Below, piece after piece: positions 24,485 through 32,829 of a stretch of DNA of 64,000 bases (its first letter is position 1; every line of letters starts with the position of its first letter). The translations under genes and the position numbers were made by a program. This DNA comes from Micromonospora parathelypteridis (lineage in GTDB: Bacteria; Actinomycetota; Actinomycetes; Mycobacteriales; Micromonosporaceae): positions 6,510,001 to 6,574,000 of the forward strand of contig NZ_JACHDP010000001.1 in the NCBI RefSeq assembly GCF_014201145.1, in the 5' to 3' direction. Below the pieces are notes generated by a model. It did no database searches. It saw only the letters and a program-made list of their open reading frames with translations, and was not told the DNA's origin.

Positions 24485-25450
24485 ATGAGGCACCACAGCT
24501 CCCGACAGGGTGGCAGCGCGATCTCCCGACGGACTGGGATCGCGATCGCGGCATCGCTGGCGCTCGTACCGCTCGCCGGCTGCTCACCCGGCGACGGGTC
24601 GGCCAACGTCGCCATCCGGCCGACGGCCGTCGCGGTCTCGTACCACACCAGCACCGAATCCCGATCGAAGGCCGAGCGGGAGTTCGCCCGACTCGAGACG
24701 GAGTTCGACGCCCGGCTCGGCGTCTACGCCATCGACACCGGCTCGGGCCGCACCATCACCCACCGTGCCGATGAACGCTTCGCGTTCGCGTCGACGTACA
24801 AGGCGCTCGCTGCTGCGGCGGTGCTGGACGAAACGTCGACGGCTGACCTCAACAAGGTCATCCGCTACTCCAAGGAAGACCTGGTGAGCTATTCGCCGAT
24901 CACCGAGCAACACGTGCAGACCGGCATGACGCTGCGCGCCGTCGCCGACGCCGCCGTGCGCTACAGCGACAACACCGCCGGTAACCTGCTGTTCAAGCAG
25001 CTCGGTGGCCCGAACAGCTTCGAGAGGGCGTTGCGTGGCATCGGCGACCGGGTCACCGAGTCAGCTCGGATCGAAACCGAGCTGAACGAGGCCATTCCGG
25101 GCGATGAGCGGGACACCAGTTCCCCGCGCGCCCTCGCCAGCGATCTGCGCGCGTATGCCGTCGACCGGGCGCTCTCCCGCGATGACCGCACCATCCTGAC
25201 CGAGTGGCTGACGGGCAACACGACCGGAGCCAGTCTCATCCGGGCTGGCGTACCGGCGGGTTGGCAGGTGGGCGACAAGACCGGTGCCGGCGGCTACGGC
25301 ACCCGCAACGACATCGCGGTGGTGTGGCCACCCAAGGGTGCCCCCATCGTGCTCGCGATTCTCTCGAGTCGTAGTGCGGCCGACGCCACCTACGACGATG
25401 CGCTGATCGCGCAGGCGGCGGAAGCGACAATTGCGGCGTTGCACGGCTAG
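24485..25450 (+). CDS. blaL: Class A beta-lactamase, BlaL-like (probable Tat-exported lipoprotein)
   Basis: A 321-residue class A enzyme. The N-terminus has a twin-arginine pattern (SRRTG) and a lipobox PLAGC with cysteine 33. The catalytic set is complete: STYK, SDN ([13 protein letters not shown]), E-x3-N in [11 protein letters not shown], and [12 protein letters not shown]. It hydrolyses the beta-lactam ring outside the membrane. The AAAAGGGGAAG sequence before the ATG is a good ribosome-binding site. Divergent from the LysR and BlaB-like genes, probably inducible by them. It shares about two-thirds of residues with the enzyme at 16054, so the genome has two related class A enzymes within 9 kb. 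Confidence 0.9.
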   Translation: MRHHSSRQGGSAISRRTGIAIAASLALVPLAGCSPGDGSANVAIRPTAVAVSYHTSTESRSKAEREFARLETEFDARLGVYAIDTGSGRTITHRADERFAFASTYKALAAAAVLDETSTADLNKVIRYSKEDLVSYSPITEQHVQTGMTLRAVADAAVRYSDNTAGNLLFKQLGGPNSFERALRGIGDRVTESARIETELNEAIPGDERDTSSPRALASDLRAYAVDRALSRDDRTILTEWLTGNTTGASLIRAGVPAGWQVGDKTGAGGYGTRNDIAVVWPPKGAPIVLAILSSRSAADATYDDALIAQAAEATIAALHG

Positions 25451-25537
25451 GGAGCCGGCACCGCGCGGTGGCTGGGCACGTATCGCGCCCGGCGCACCGC
25501 GCGCCCCCGGGGTCACGTACCGAGGTGGGGGGCGGGC

Positions 25538-26689
25538 TCAGCCGCTGACCTGGGCGGCCTGTCTCACTCCACGGGGGATCCAGGACGGCGCCCCGCCGTC
25601 GAGGTTGTGCTCCTTCTCGATGAACGCCAGGTTGTGGTAGAAGTGCAGCCCCCCGATGTCCGGGTCGGTCGCTGCGGGTGCCCGGCCCACGATGTCCTCG
25701 TGGTGCAGGCCGTCGATCAGCGTCTTGAGGAACCCCAGGCTCGTTGCCGGGTCGGTGTAGGTGCTGGCCCGCCCGCCGAAGAACGGCCAGTACGACGTCT
25801 GCAGGTCCTCCATGACGTACAGGCCGCCGTCGCGCAGGTGCGGGAAGAGGTACGCGAAGGAGGCGAGCAGGTGTGGGCTGACGTGGCTGCCGTCGTCGAT
25901 CACGATGTCCGGCTTTCCCGTCACCTCCAGCACCCGGGCCAGGTCGGTGGGGGAGGACTGGTCGCCCTGCAGGACGGTGACCCGCCCGGCGCTCAGGTGC
26001 GACTTGTCGACGATGTCGAGGCCGTAGACGAGGGCGCGGGGGAAGTAGCGCCGCCAGACCTCCAGCGACGCGCCGCCGCGCCCCTGGTCGCCGAACCCGC
26101 CCACCCCGATCTCCAGGATGGTGAGCGGTTGGTCGCGCAGGTGGTCGAAGTGCTGCTCGTATCGGCGTGGGTAGGTGTGATGCCCCCACTTGTCCGAGCC
26201 GTAGCGGACGCAGAGTTCGGCGAGGCCGATGGCGTACGGCCGGTCCAGGGCGTCCACGAGTCGACGGACCACGTCGTAGGTGGGCAGCGGCCGGTCGAAC
26301 GCGGTCGGGTCTTCGAGGTGCCCCCAGCGGATCACCCGGCTGGCACTGGTCTGCGTGCCGCGGGGCCCGAACAGGCTGCGGGCCACCTCGGTGAGGTCCT
26401 GGGTCAGTGACACGTCGGGCGCGACGGTCGGCTCGTCCCCGTCCGAGTGGGGGCGGTAGGTGACGCCCGCGGGCCCGGTCTCGACGCCGTACCGGATCGT
26501 GGTGGTGCCGTAGCGGAGGCGGAGGTGGACCGTGGCCTCGGGTCCTGGCGGCAGGTCCGCCCGATGCAGCCACTCGCCGATCGCCGCCGCGGCGACGGCT
26601 TCCGCCCCGAGGTCGCCGATCGTCGCGGTGATGCCGTCGGCGCTGCCGCCGGCCGCGGAGATGAGCCTGCCGATTCCGTGACGCTCCAC
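25538..26689 (-). CDS. MycE-like sugar O-methyltransferase
   Basis: A 383-residue class I SAM methyltransferase of the MycE type. The N-terminal 160 residues resemble the MycE auxiliary domain (LISAAGGSADGITATIGDL). Then LTILEIGVGGFGDQGRGG is the SAM-binding loop I, VYGLDIVDKSHL loop II, and PDIVIDDGSHVSPH the metal/catalytic segment. MycE-type enzymes O-methylate deoxysugars on glycosylated natural products. It starts at GTG with GGAGG five bases upstream. It stands at the left edge of the lanthipeptide cluster beside the HTH protein; together with two glycosyltransferases it implies a methylated sugar on the final product. Direct membership in the cluster is inference. Confidence 0.78.
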   Translation of the reverse strand: MERHGIGRLISAAGGSADGITATIGDLGAEAVAAAAIGEWLHRADLPPGPEATVHLRLRYGTTTIRYGVETGPAGVTYRPHSDGDEPTVAPDVSLTQDLTEVARSLFGPRGTQTSASRVIRWGHLEDPTAFDRPLPTYDVVRRLVDALDRPYAIGLAELCVRYGSDKWGHHTYPRRYEQHFDHLRDQPLTILEIGVGGFGDQGRGGASLEVWRRYFPRALVYGLDIVDKSHLSAGRVTVLQGDQSSPTDLARVLEVTGKPDIVIDDGSHVSPHLLASFAYLFPHLRDGGLYVMEDLQTSYWPFFGGRASTYTDPATSLGFLKTLIDGLHHEDIVGRAPAATDPDIGGLHFYHNLAFIEKEHNLDGGAPSWIPRGVRQAAQVSG

Positions 26690-26781
26690 CGTGTCCTCCG
26701 TGCGTGAGATGGGGTGCCGGTCCTGGGTGCCTCGACGTCGTCATGGCCCCGGGGTGGGCGAGGGGCAACCGTGCCCGTCGT

Positions 26782-27081
26782 TCAGGCGGCGGCCTTCGCG
26801 AGGTCCTCGGTCGTCGCCTTGATGCCCCGCAGGAGGGTCAGGACGGCCTGGGCGGACGGCAGCATCAGGGCGCCCGAGCGGGTGATCGTCGCACCGGACG
26901 AGGTGCGGATGAACAGCTTGGTCCCGAGCGTCGTCTCCAGACACTTGATCTGATAGCTCACCGCCGGCTGGGAGTAACCGAGCGCCTTCGCGGCGAGGTC
27001 CATGCGGCCGTGCTCGGCCACCGCGACAAACGCTTGCAGTTCACGCTCGTTCACTTCGACCCCCGTCTGTTCGACTGTCAT
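26782..27081 (-). CDS. Stand-alone LysR-type DNA-binding domain protein
   Basis: Only 99 residues: a complete LysR winged helix (LQAFVAVAEHGRMDLAAKALG, then PAVSYQIKCLETTLGTKLFIR) with a short helical tail where LysR proteins have their linker helix, and no effector domain. This is too clean to be a random fragment; the stop is in place and no remnant of an effector domain is seen downstream. Such short LysR-like proteins may act as dimeric binders without ligand control. The region upstream carries several GTCATC repeats that could be its operator. Confidence 0.7.
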   Translation of the reverse strand: MTVEQTGVEVNERELQAFVAVAEHGRMDLAAKALGYSQPAVSYQIKCLETTLGTKLFIRTSSGATITRSGALMLPSAQAVLTLLRGIKATTEDLAKAAA

Positions 27082-27290
27082 CAGTTGACTCTTGTCATCG
27101 ATGACCTGTCATCAGAGTAATAACGGGGCCTGGTCGTCGTCAAGACCATCCTGGGCGAGTGGCAAGCCGTTGACCAGCACGTACTCTCACAGGCGGCTCT
27201 CAGGTTGCGCTCAGCGAGAAGGTCGTCGCGCCGTAGTCATCGTTGATGACTCCGGATCGGCGTCCGGGTGCCACGACGGTCATCAGTTCC
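27076..27290. promoter_or_regulatory. Cluster of GTCATC repeats in a divergent promoter region
   Basis: Six copies of GTCATC or its complement lie at 27077, 27094, 27108, 27236, 27245 (complement) and 27279. One pair forms the dyad GTCATC-gtt-GATGAC at 27236-27250, and a ten-base word GTCATCAGTT occurs exactly twice. This is the space between the LysR-domain gene and the small peptide gene, so the repeats probably bind a cluster regulator. Confidence 0.5.
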
Positions 27291-27359
27291 TCAACGGCAT
27301 CCACAAAGATTTCGAAGCAGACTGCCCTTCGCGGCGGGCGGGCCAGTAGAAATTGAGGC

Positions 27360-27569
27360 ATGACGACGCACTCAGCCTCCCGCCCCGACGTCAACCGACT
27401 CGTTCGCCTGGTGCTGCCGATGATCGTCCTGGTCGCACCGGTGGCTGCTCTCGCCATCGGCGGGGTGAGCGGCGACGAACTCCTGGCGGGCCTCCCGCTG
27501 GCCGTCTCCGGTCCGGATGGGACGGCCCCCCAGCCCGCATCCGGTGCCCTCGAAGACTGGCCCTGGTGA
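27360..27569 (+). CDS. Small exported or membrane-bound peptide, 69 residues
   Basis: Basic residues (RPDVNRLVR) precede one hydrophobic segment (LVLPMIVLVAPVAALAIGG, residues about 16-35), followed by a 34-residue tail ending in EDWPW. Codon third positions are strongly G/C, as expected for a real gene in this genome. The ribosome-binding site is weak (TTGAGG close to the ATG). Two hairpins follow. It lies convergent to an XRE-TPR regulator and divergent from the HTH protein. Candidate roles are a signalling peptide sensed by a TPR regulator or a small membrane helper; neither is shown. Confidence 0.5.
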   Translation: MTTHSASRPDVNRLVRLVLPMIVLVAPVAALAIGGVSGDELLAGLPLAVSGPDGTAPQPASGALEDWPW

Positions 27570-27596
27570 CCGGCCCGACGACGACCTGACAGCAGG

Positions 27597-27632
27597 GATC
27601 CGGTCGCGGCGGCGAGGGACCGCGACCGGATC
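27597..27632. terminator. Hairpin after small peptide gene
   Basis: Perfect 13-base stem (GATCCGGTCGCGG) with a 10-base loop, 28 bases past the stop of the small peptide gene. Confidence 0.65.
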
Positions 27633-27639
27633 ACACACC

Positions 27640-27678
27640 GAAAGTCCTCCGCGGCCATCCGGCGGCGGAGGACTTTCC
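27640..27678. terminator. Second hairpin, probable terminator of the XRE-TPR gene
   Basis: Stem of 13 bases (GAAAGTCCTCCGC and complement) with a 12-base loop. It lies 60 bases past the minus-strand regulator's stop and after the small peptide gene, so it can serve both convergent genes. Confidence 0.6.
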
Positions 27679-27737
27679 CGTTCGCGGTGTCTGCCGGTCC
27701 TTCCCGAGACGGTCCGGCGCAAGACCGCCGTCATCCC

Positions 27738-29006
27738 CTAGCCGGCGTCGTTGATCTCGCGCCAGATCTGGCTCGCCCGCTGGTACGCCGCCGCCGCCTC
27801 GGCCAGTTGGGCGGCGCGGCGCAGCGAACCGACCGCCTCCTCCACCCGGCCGCACCGGCGTTGTGCGCGGCCGACGGCCAGGACGAAACGCACCCGCTCG
27901 ATCCCGAGCAGGTCGGTCTCGTCGACGCTGGTGGCGATCTCCAGCGCGCGCTCCGGGTCGCCGGTGGCCAGCGCGTACCGGACCTCGAGGCTCGCGGCGG
28001 CCGAGGGGGAGGCCGCGCTCTTGGCGGCGGCCATCGCCGCCCGGGCCGCCAACATGTGTGACGTGATCTCCGGGAGGCCCGCCTCGGCGTCCATCAGGGC
28101 CGACGCGGCGGCCGCCGCGAAGCGGGCCCAGTCCCGCAGGGACGTGGCGGGGTTCGCCAACATCTCCCGGGCAGCGCGCAGATGCTCCAGCGACCGCTGG
28201 ACCTCCCCGTTGCGGGCGAGGGCGATGCTGGCGACCCAGTGCGCCCGCCCGCAGATCGAGGGGATATCCAGCTTGTCGGCCATCGCCAACATGCGGTCGA
28301 CGATCCGGGGCACCTCGGCGCCCCCGCCGGCGTCGCTGAGCACCGAGATGTGCACGGCGTACAGCCGGATGTGCTCGGCGCCACCGACGAACCCGGTCTG
28401 GGCGATCTCCTGATCCGCCAGCTCGATCTGGGTGAACGCCTCGGCCAGCCGACCCACATCGCGCGCCGCGCCGCTCAGCGCGATCCTGGTGCGGACCAAC
28501 GCCTCCGGCACACCGGTCGCCGCCGCCGCGTCGACCAGCTCGGTGAGCAGGGCGTAGCGGGCGGCGCGGTCGTTACGTTGCTCCAGCAGTCGTTCCAGGG
28601 CCAGCCCACGACTGACCACCGCCAACGTCCGGTTCTCCCGCCGGGCAGCCCGGTAGGCCTCGGTCAGCTCCCGCTCCGCCCGGCCGAGGTCGCCCTGGTC
28701 GAGGGCACTGCTGGTGATCAGCTTCCGGGCCAGCTCGGATTCGGCGGACCGGGCCTCCGGGTCCGGCTCCGCGGACGGCCCGGCGTCCGTCTCGGCATCG
28801 GTGGCGAGAGCCTGCATCGGTACGCCGAGAACCTCGGCCAAGTGCATCACGACATCGAGCGTCGGCACCCGCGCCCCGGATTCGAGCAGCGAGATGTAGG
28901 ACTGGTTGACCACACCGACAGCCAGGTCCCGTTGGGACATCCCACGGTCGGTTCGTAGCCGGCGTAGCCGTTGCCCGAATTCAGGCTGAACAATCTGAGT
29001 GGCCAT
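27738..29006 (-). CDS. XRE-family regulator with TPR domain
   Basis: A 422-residue protein. Residues 8-65 are an XRE helix-turn-helix (FGQRLRRLRTDRGMSQRDLA, then NQSYISLLESGARVPTLDVV). The rest forms many helical pairs resembling tetratricopeptide repeats (for example AFTQIELADQEIAQTG and GEVQRSLEHLRAAREML). This layout is shared by many actinobacterial regulators and by the RRNPP group that sense short peptides. The ATG at 29004-29006 is chosen; longer upstream frame lacks a ribosome-binding site. It lies inside the proposed lanthipeptide cluster, next to a small exported peptide gene. Confidence 0.82.
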   Translation of the reverse strand: MATQIVQPEFGQRLRRLRTDRGMSQRDLAVGVVNQSYISLLESGARVPTLDVVMHLAEVLGVPMQALATDAETDAGPSAEPDPEARSAESELARKLITSSALDQGDLGRAERELTEAYRAARRENRTLAVVSRGLALERLLEQRNDRAARYALLTELVDAAAATGVPEALVRTRIALSGAARDVGRLAEAFTQIELADQEIAQTGFVGGAEHIRLYAVHISVLSDAGGGAEVPRIVDRMLAMADKLDIPSICGRAHWVASIALARNGEVQRSLEHLRAAREMLANPATSLRDWARFAAAAASALMDAEAGLPEITSHMLAARAAMAAAKSAASPSAAASLEVRYALATGDPERALEIATSVDETDLLGIERVRFVLAVGRAQRRCGRVEEAVGSLRRAAQLAEAAAAYQRASQIWREINDAG

Positions 29007-29211
29007 GCGACTGACTTCAAGACCTTCCGCTTCTGTCTCGGCGCGGCCCGCCCCCTGTCGGGCACGTGCACGGTGTGCCACCGGCCGAGTTCCTGGTTGG
29101 TGTGACCGATTATCAACACCCGCGCCGTCGGGGCGCGGACCGACCCGCGGGACGCGCACCCCGATGGGTGCCGCCGGGACCGCAGGTGCGTGACGACTCG
29201 ACATCGGAAAC

Positions 29212-30342
29212 TCAGATCAGCGCGGTCGCGCGTCGGGCGAGCAGACGTACGAGTGTCGCGCGGGCCGCGGCGGTGTCGCAGCGGGACGCCAACGCGGGCC
29301 CGGCCGATCGGGCGAGCCGGACGGCGAGGGCATCATCCCGCAGGACCCGTACCAGGTGCTCGGCGACCTCGGCGGCCGTTTCGCCCGCCAGCACGTCCCG
29401 GCCGGCCACCAGGCCCATGCCCTCGAAGGCGATCGGTGTGCCCACCACGGGCACACCGTGTTCGATCGCCTCGCCGACCTTGCCCTTCACCCCGGCGCCG
29501 TAGCGCAACGGGGCGACCGCCACCCGCGCGTCGGCGTAGAGGGGCGTCAGGTCCGGCACCCATCCGTGCACCGTCACCCGGTCCCCGGCGAGCGCCACGA
29601 TCGCCGGGGACGCGCCGTCGCCGACGAGGTCGACCGTCGCCTCCGGCACCTCCCTCCAGACCGCCGGCATCACCTCCGCGCACAACCACCGCGCGGCGTC
29701 GGTGTTCGGCTGATGGAGGTAGTTGCCAACGAAGACGATCCGGCTCGACCGGGTCGGTAATCCGATCGGCGGCACCGGACGGTGGATGTTCGACAGCACC
29801 TCGACGCTCGTGCCCGGCGCCTCGTTCAACAGCAACCGGCGCTCCTCCTCGGAGACCACGAGCGCGACGTCGCACTCCCGGACCAGCATCAGTTCGAGGG
29901 CTCGCATGCTCTCCGCCCGGGCGCGCACGACATACCGGTCCGGTGCGCCCTCGGCCGCGGCCAGCGCCGCCTGTCGCCGCAGCCGATGGAAGTGCACGTC
30001 GACCGTGTCGTACACCACCAGGCATCCGGGCGCGTTGTCCCGCACCCGGGCGAGCATCTCCACCGCGGGCTCGGGGCGGCACAGCAGTGCCACTCCGAGG
30101 CGGTGACCCTCCACCGCGAGGAAGCGTTCCTGTTGGCGGCGGTCGCCGAGCACGGCGACGCCGAGTTGGCGCAGCCGATCGGCGTACGCCGGCCCGGCGG
30201 TCGCGTGCAGCGGGAAGTAGAGCACCTGATGGCCCAGCCCCAGCAGCTCCTCGATGATGCGGTGCTGGCGTAGGGACCCCGAGTCCCGGTCGGGCGTCGG
30301 CAGTTGGTGATCGACGATCAGGACGGTTTCCGCGGTGGCCAT
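29212..30342 (-). CDS. Glycosyltransferase, GT4-like
   Basis: A 376-residue GT-B fold glycosyltransferase. Landmarks: ETVLIVDHQLPTPDRDSGS at the start with the small-residue loop, CLVVYDTVDVHFHRLRR, RIVFVGNYLHQPNTDAARWL, and the C-terminal sugar-nucleotide motif around VAPLRYGAGVKGKVGEAIEHG with GTPIAFEGMG. It transfers a sugar from a nucleotide donor, acting in the cytoplasm. It is followed by the GPP34 gene's end on the same strand seven bases upstream. One of two glycosyltransferases in the cluster; the donor sugar cannot be told, and no sugar-nucleotide biosynthesis genes are in the window. Confidence 0.82.
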   Translation of the reverse strand: MATAETVLIVDHQLPTPDRDSGSLRQHRIIEELLGLGHQVLYFPLHATAGPAYADRLRQLGVAVLGDRRQQERFLAVEGHRLGVALLCRPEPAVEMLARVRDNAPGCLVVYDTVDVHFHRLRRQAALAAAEGAPDRYVVRARAESMRALELMLVRECDVALVVSEEERRLLLNEAPGTSVEVLSNIHRPVPPIGLPTRSSRIVFVGNYLHQPNTDAARWLCAEVMPAVWREVPEATVDLVGDGASPAIVALAGDRVTVHGWVPDLTPLYADARVAVAPLRYGAGVKGKVGEAIEHGVPVVGTPIAFEGMGLVAGRDVLAGETAAEVAEHLVRVLRDDALAVRLARSAGPALASRCDTAAARATLVRLLARRATALI

Positions 30343-30349
30343 GGCACGG

Positions 30350-30982
30350 TCAGCCCGCGTAGAGGGTGACGAGCCAGGCCGTGTCGAGGCCGTGGAAGGC
30401 CTCGCGCAGCGGCCCGGACGCCCAGCCGGAGCGGGCGATCTCGGCGGCCCGGGCCCGCGTGGCGTCGTCCGCCGCGCCGGGCACCGCCCCGATGGCGTGC
30501 AGGATGGTGATGAGCACCGACGTCTCCTCGTCGGGTTGCGCACCGCCGAGGGCCGCGGCGATGGCCTGGCGGATGGTCCGCTCGCGGGCGCCGTCCTCGG
30601 CCGGCCAGCTCTTCGTCTTGATCACTCCGAATGTCCGCTGCTCCTCCAGCCGGATGGCGCCGTCGGCGGCCAGCAGCTCCAGCAGTGGTTTCCAGCAGAC
30701 CTGGCCGAGGTTGTCCGCGGCCCAGCCGACCTTCATCGACTTCGTGCCCATCCGACGCAGGGCCGCGTCGAGGGCCGGATTTCCGGTCCGGTTGGTGTCC
30801 AGGACGTCCACCCGGGGCTCCTTACCCACCGGGGTGACCGGGATCCTGATCCGGCCGGCGCGGACGAGGTCGAGCAGGACGGCGCTGCCCACGGCGCGGT
30901 GGCGACGGTTCATGTCGACGGTGCTGCGGCCGCTGGAGTCGTCGAGCAGCAGGAGGACGAGGTCTTCGGCCAGACGTGACAT
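30350..30982 (-). CDS. GPP34-family (GOLPH3-like) protein
   Basis: A 210-residue, mostly helical protein opening SRLAEDLVLLLLDDSSGRST, the beginning typical of the bacterial GPP34 family. Family members in actinobacteria are of unknown role; the eukaryotic relative GOLPH3 binds phosphatidylinositol 4-phosphate and retains glycosyltransferases in the Golgi. Here the gene sits directly between a glycosyltransferase gene (seven bases away) and ABC transporter genes, which makes a link to glycosylation attractive but unproven. It may also be a chance neighbour, since GPP34 genes are common in such genomes. Confidence 0.78.
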   Translation of the reverse strand: MSRLAEDLVLLLLDDSSGRSTVDMNRRHRAVGSAVLLDLVRAGRIRIPVTPVGKEPRVDVLDTNRTGNPALDAALRRMGTKSMKVGWAADNLGQVCWKPLLELLAADGAIRLEEQRTFGVIKTKSWPAEDGARERTIRQAIAAALGGAQPDEETSVLITILHAIGAVPGAADDATRARAAEIARSGWASGPLREAFHGLDTAWLVTLYAG

Positions 30983-31048
30983 TGCGGTCTCCTCGGGTTG
31001 ATGTGGATGTCGGGGTCGGTGGCGGTCGGTCACGATGGCGGGGTCGGG

Positions 31049-31903
31049 TCAGGCGGGACGGCGGTCCAGGGCGAGGTCGCGACGCCGGGCCATGGTCGAG
31101 CCGGACTCCCGGCGGGCCATCAGGCGCAGGACGACCGGCGCGGCGAGCATGCCCACGACCGCCCACACACCGAGCGCCGCGAACGTCTCCCAGTGCTGCC
31201 AGGAGCCACCGATCTCGGCGGCCAGGGCGCTGTCGGGCAGCAGCGCGGATCGTGCGGCGAGGCCGAGCCAGTACAGCGGGAACACCTGCGCCACCACCTG
31301 CAGCCAGGTCGGGAAACCGGAGATCGGGTAGAAGATCCCGGACAGCGCCGCGAGAGTCAGCACCGGCAGCATGACCAGGCCGATGCTGCGCGGACTCTCG
31401 ATCAGGGAGCCGATGACCGCGCCGAGGGGCAGCATCGCGAGCAGGCCGAGGGGGAACACCCAGAGCAGGGTGAGCCATCGCCGCGCCTCGCCGAGTTGCA
31501 GGCCTTCGACCAGCACCGCGCCGGTGCCGAGGACGACGACCCACGCGACCAGCACCATGCCGGAGATCAGCACGATCTTGCCGATCAGGTACGACAGCAT
31601 CCCCTGCGGCAGGGCCTTGAGCCGCAGCAGCGTGCCGTCCTCCCGCTCGACCACGAGCAGTTGGGCGAGCATGAGCAGGCCGTTGAAGCCGACGCACATG
31701 CTGAGCAGGCTCGGCAGCACGAACGTGGCCACCGACAGGTCGGAGCCGGCGAGCTGGTCGTCGCGGAGGAAGTAGATCGGGGCGAGCAGACCGACGAGCC
31801 AGATCAGGTTGCTGCCCAGATCCTGGGCGTTGCCCAGCACGTGACGCAGCTCGATCACGCCTCGGCGCAGGCCCTGCCCGACCGCGTTCCAGGTGGTGTT
31901 CAT
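31049..31903 (-). CDS. ABC transporter permease, DrrB-like
   Basis: A 284-residue integral membrane protein with six hydrophobic segments, a pattern seen in ABC-2 type permeases such as DrrB: SNLIWLVGLLAPIYFL at the start, AQLLVVEREDGTLLRLKALP between segments two and three, and FYPISGFPTWLQVVAQVFPL near the end. Its ATG overlaps the stop of the ATPase gene by four bases. Together they form an export or self-resistance transporter, separate from the full-length exporter at 39920. Confidence 0.82.
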   Translation of the reverse strand: MNTTWNAVGQGLRRGVIELRHVLGNAQDLGSNLIWLVGLLAPIYFLRDDQLAGSDLSVATFVLPSLLSMCVGFNGLLMLAQLLVVEREDGTLLRLKALPQGMLSYLIGKIVLISGMVLVAWVVVLGTGAVLVEGLQLGEARRWLTLLWVFPLGLLAMLPLGAVIGSLIESPRSIGLVMLPVLTLAALSGIFYPISGFPTWLQVVAQVFPLYWLGLAARSALLPDSALAAEIGGSWQHWETFAALGVWAVVGMLAAPVVLRLMARRESGSTMARRRDLALDRRPA

Positions 31904-32829
31904 CGGGTGCCCTCCGCGTCTCGCACCATCGCCAGGTAGATGTCCTCCAGGGCCGGCCGGTTGACCCGCAGGTCCTCGACGTCGCCGTCGCCCTGGAGCA
32001 GCTCCCGCACGAAACCGGACACGTCGGCGGTGCGCGTGCGGTGGGTCCGGCCGGCGCTGACCCACGTCACCTCGGCGTCACCGCCCAACTGCCGGCTGAG
32101 CTCCTCGACCGTCCCCCCGGCGACGATGCCTCCGCCGGCGAGGATCAGCACCCGGTCCGCCAGCTTCTCCGCCTCGTGCAGGTCGTGGGTGGTCAGCAGA
32201 ACCGTCATCCGCTCCTGCGCCAACCGGCGGATCAGCTCGTGGAAGTCCTGCCGGGCCTCCGGGTCGAAGCCGACCGTCGGCTCGTCGAGGAACAGCACCT
32301 CGGGACGCCCGACGATGCCGATGGCGATGTCGAGCCGCCGACGCTGCCCACCGGACAGGGTCCCGATCGGCTTGCGCGCCTGCTCGGTCAGTCCGACCAC
32401 GTCGAGCAGGTCGTCGACCTCCCATGACCCGGCGGCGCCGGGACGGTCGTACGGGCGGTAGAAGGACCGGAAGTGCAGCAGCAGCTCCCGGGCCTGCCAC
32501 TTGGCGTGGTCCCGCCAGGACTGCAGCACGATGCCGAGCCGCGCCCGCCAGGCTTCGTCGCCGTGGGCCGGGTCGACCCCGAGCACGCTCACCTCCCCGG
32601 CCGAACGGAGTCGAAAGCCCTCGAGGATCTCGATCGTGGTGCTCTTGCCCGCCCCGTTCGGGCCGAGCAGGGCGACGATCTCCCCCCGGTCGACGGTGAG
32701 GTCGATGCCACGCAGCACCTCCTGCTCGCCGTAGGCCATCCGCAGGCCGCGTACCCGTACGGCGGGCTGCTCCGGCCCGACGGTCGTCTCGGCGGTGGCC
32801 GGGACGGCGGACGCCACCCTGGTGCTCAT
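31900..32829 (-). CDS. ABC transporter ATP-binding protein, DrrA-like
   Basis: A 309-residue ATPase. Walker A is GPNGAGKSTT, the signature is LSGGQRRRLDIA, Walker B is EVLFLDEPTVGFDP and the switch histidine follows in TTHDLHEAEK. The C-terminal extension (about 70 residues) is the DrrA-type regulatory tail. The Q-loop region reads GIVLQSWRDHAKWQ. It is coupled to the permease downstream by a four-base overlap and overlaps the upstream glycosyltransferase stop similarly. Role: exporting the finished product or a drug-resistance function for the producer. Confidence 0.9.
   Translation of the reverse strand: MSTRVASAVPATAETTVGPEQPAVRVRGLRMAYGEQEVLRGIDLTVDRGEIVALLGPNGAGKSTTIEILEGFRLRSAGEVSVLGVDPAHGDEAWRARLGIVLQSWRDHAKWQARELLLHFRSFYRPYDRPGAAGSWEVDDLLDVVGLTEQARKPIGTLSGGQRRRLDIAIGIVGRPEVLFLDEPTVGFDPEARQDFHELIRRLAQERMTVLLTTHDLHEAEKLADRVLILAGGGIVAGGTVEELSRQLGGDAEVTWVSAGRTHRTRTADVSGFVRELLQGDGDVEDLRVNRPALEDIYLAMVRDAEGTR

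Noticed and set aside
27738..29204. Longer start for the XRE-TPR regulator giving 488 residues.
   Set aside because: The added 66 residues are Arg/Pro/Gly-rich with no helix-turn-helix homology, and the ATG at 29006 directly precedes the XRE domain.
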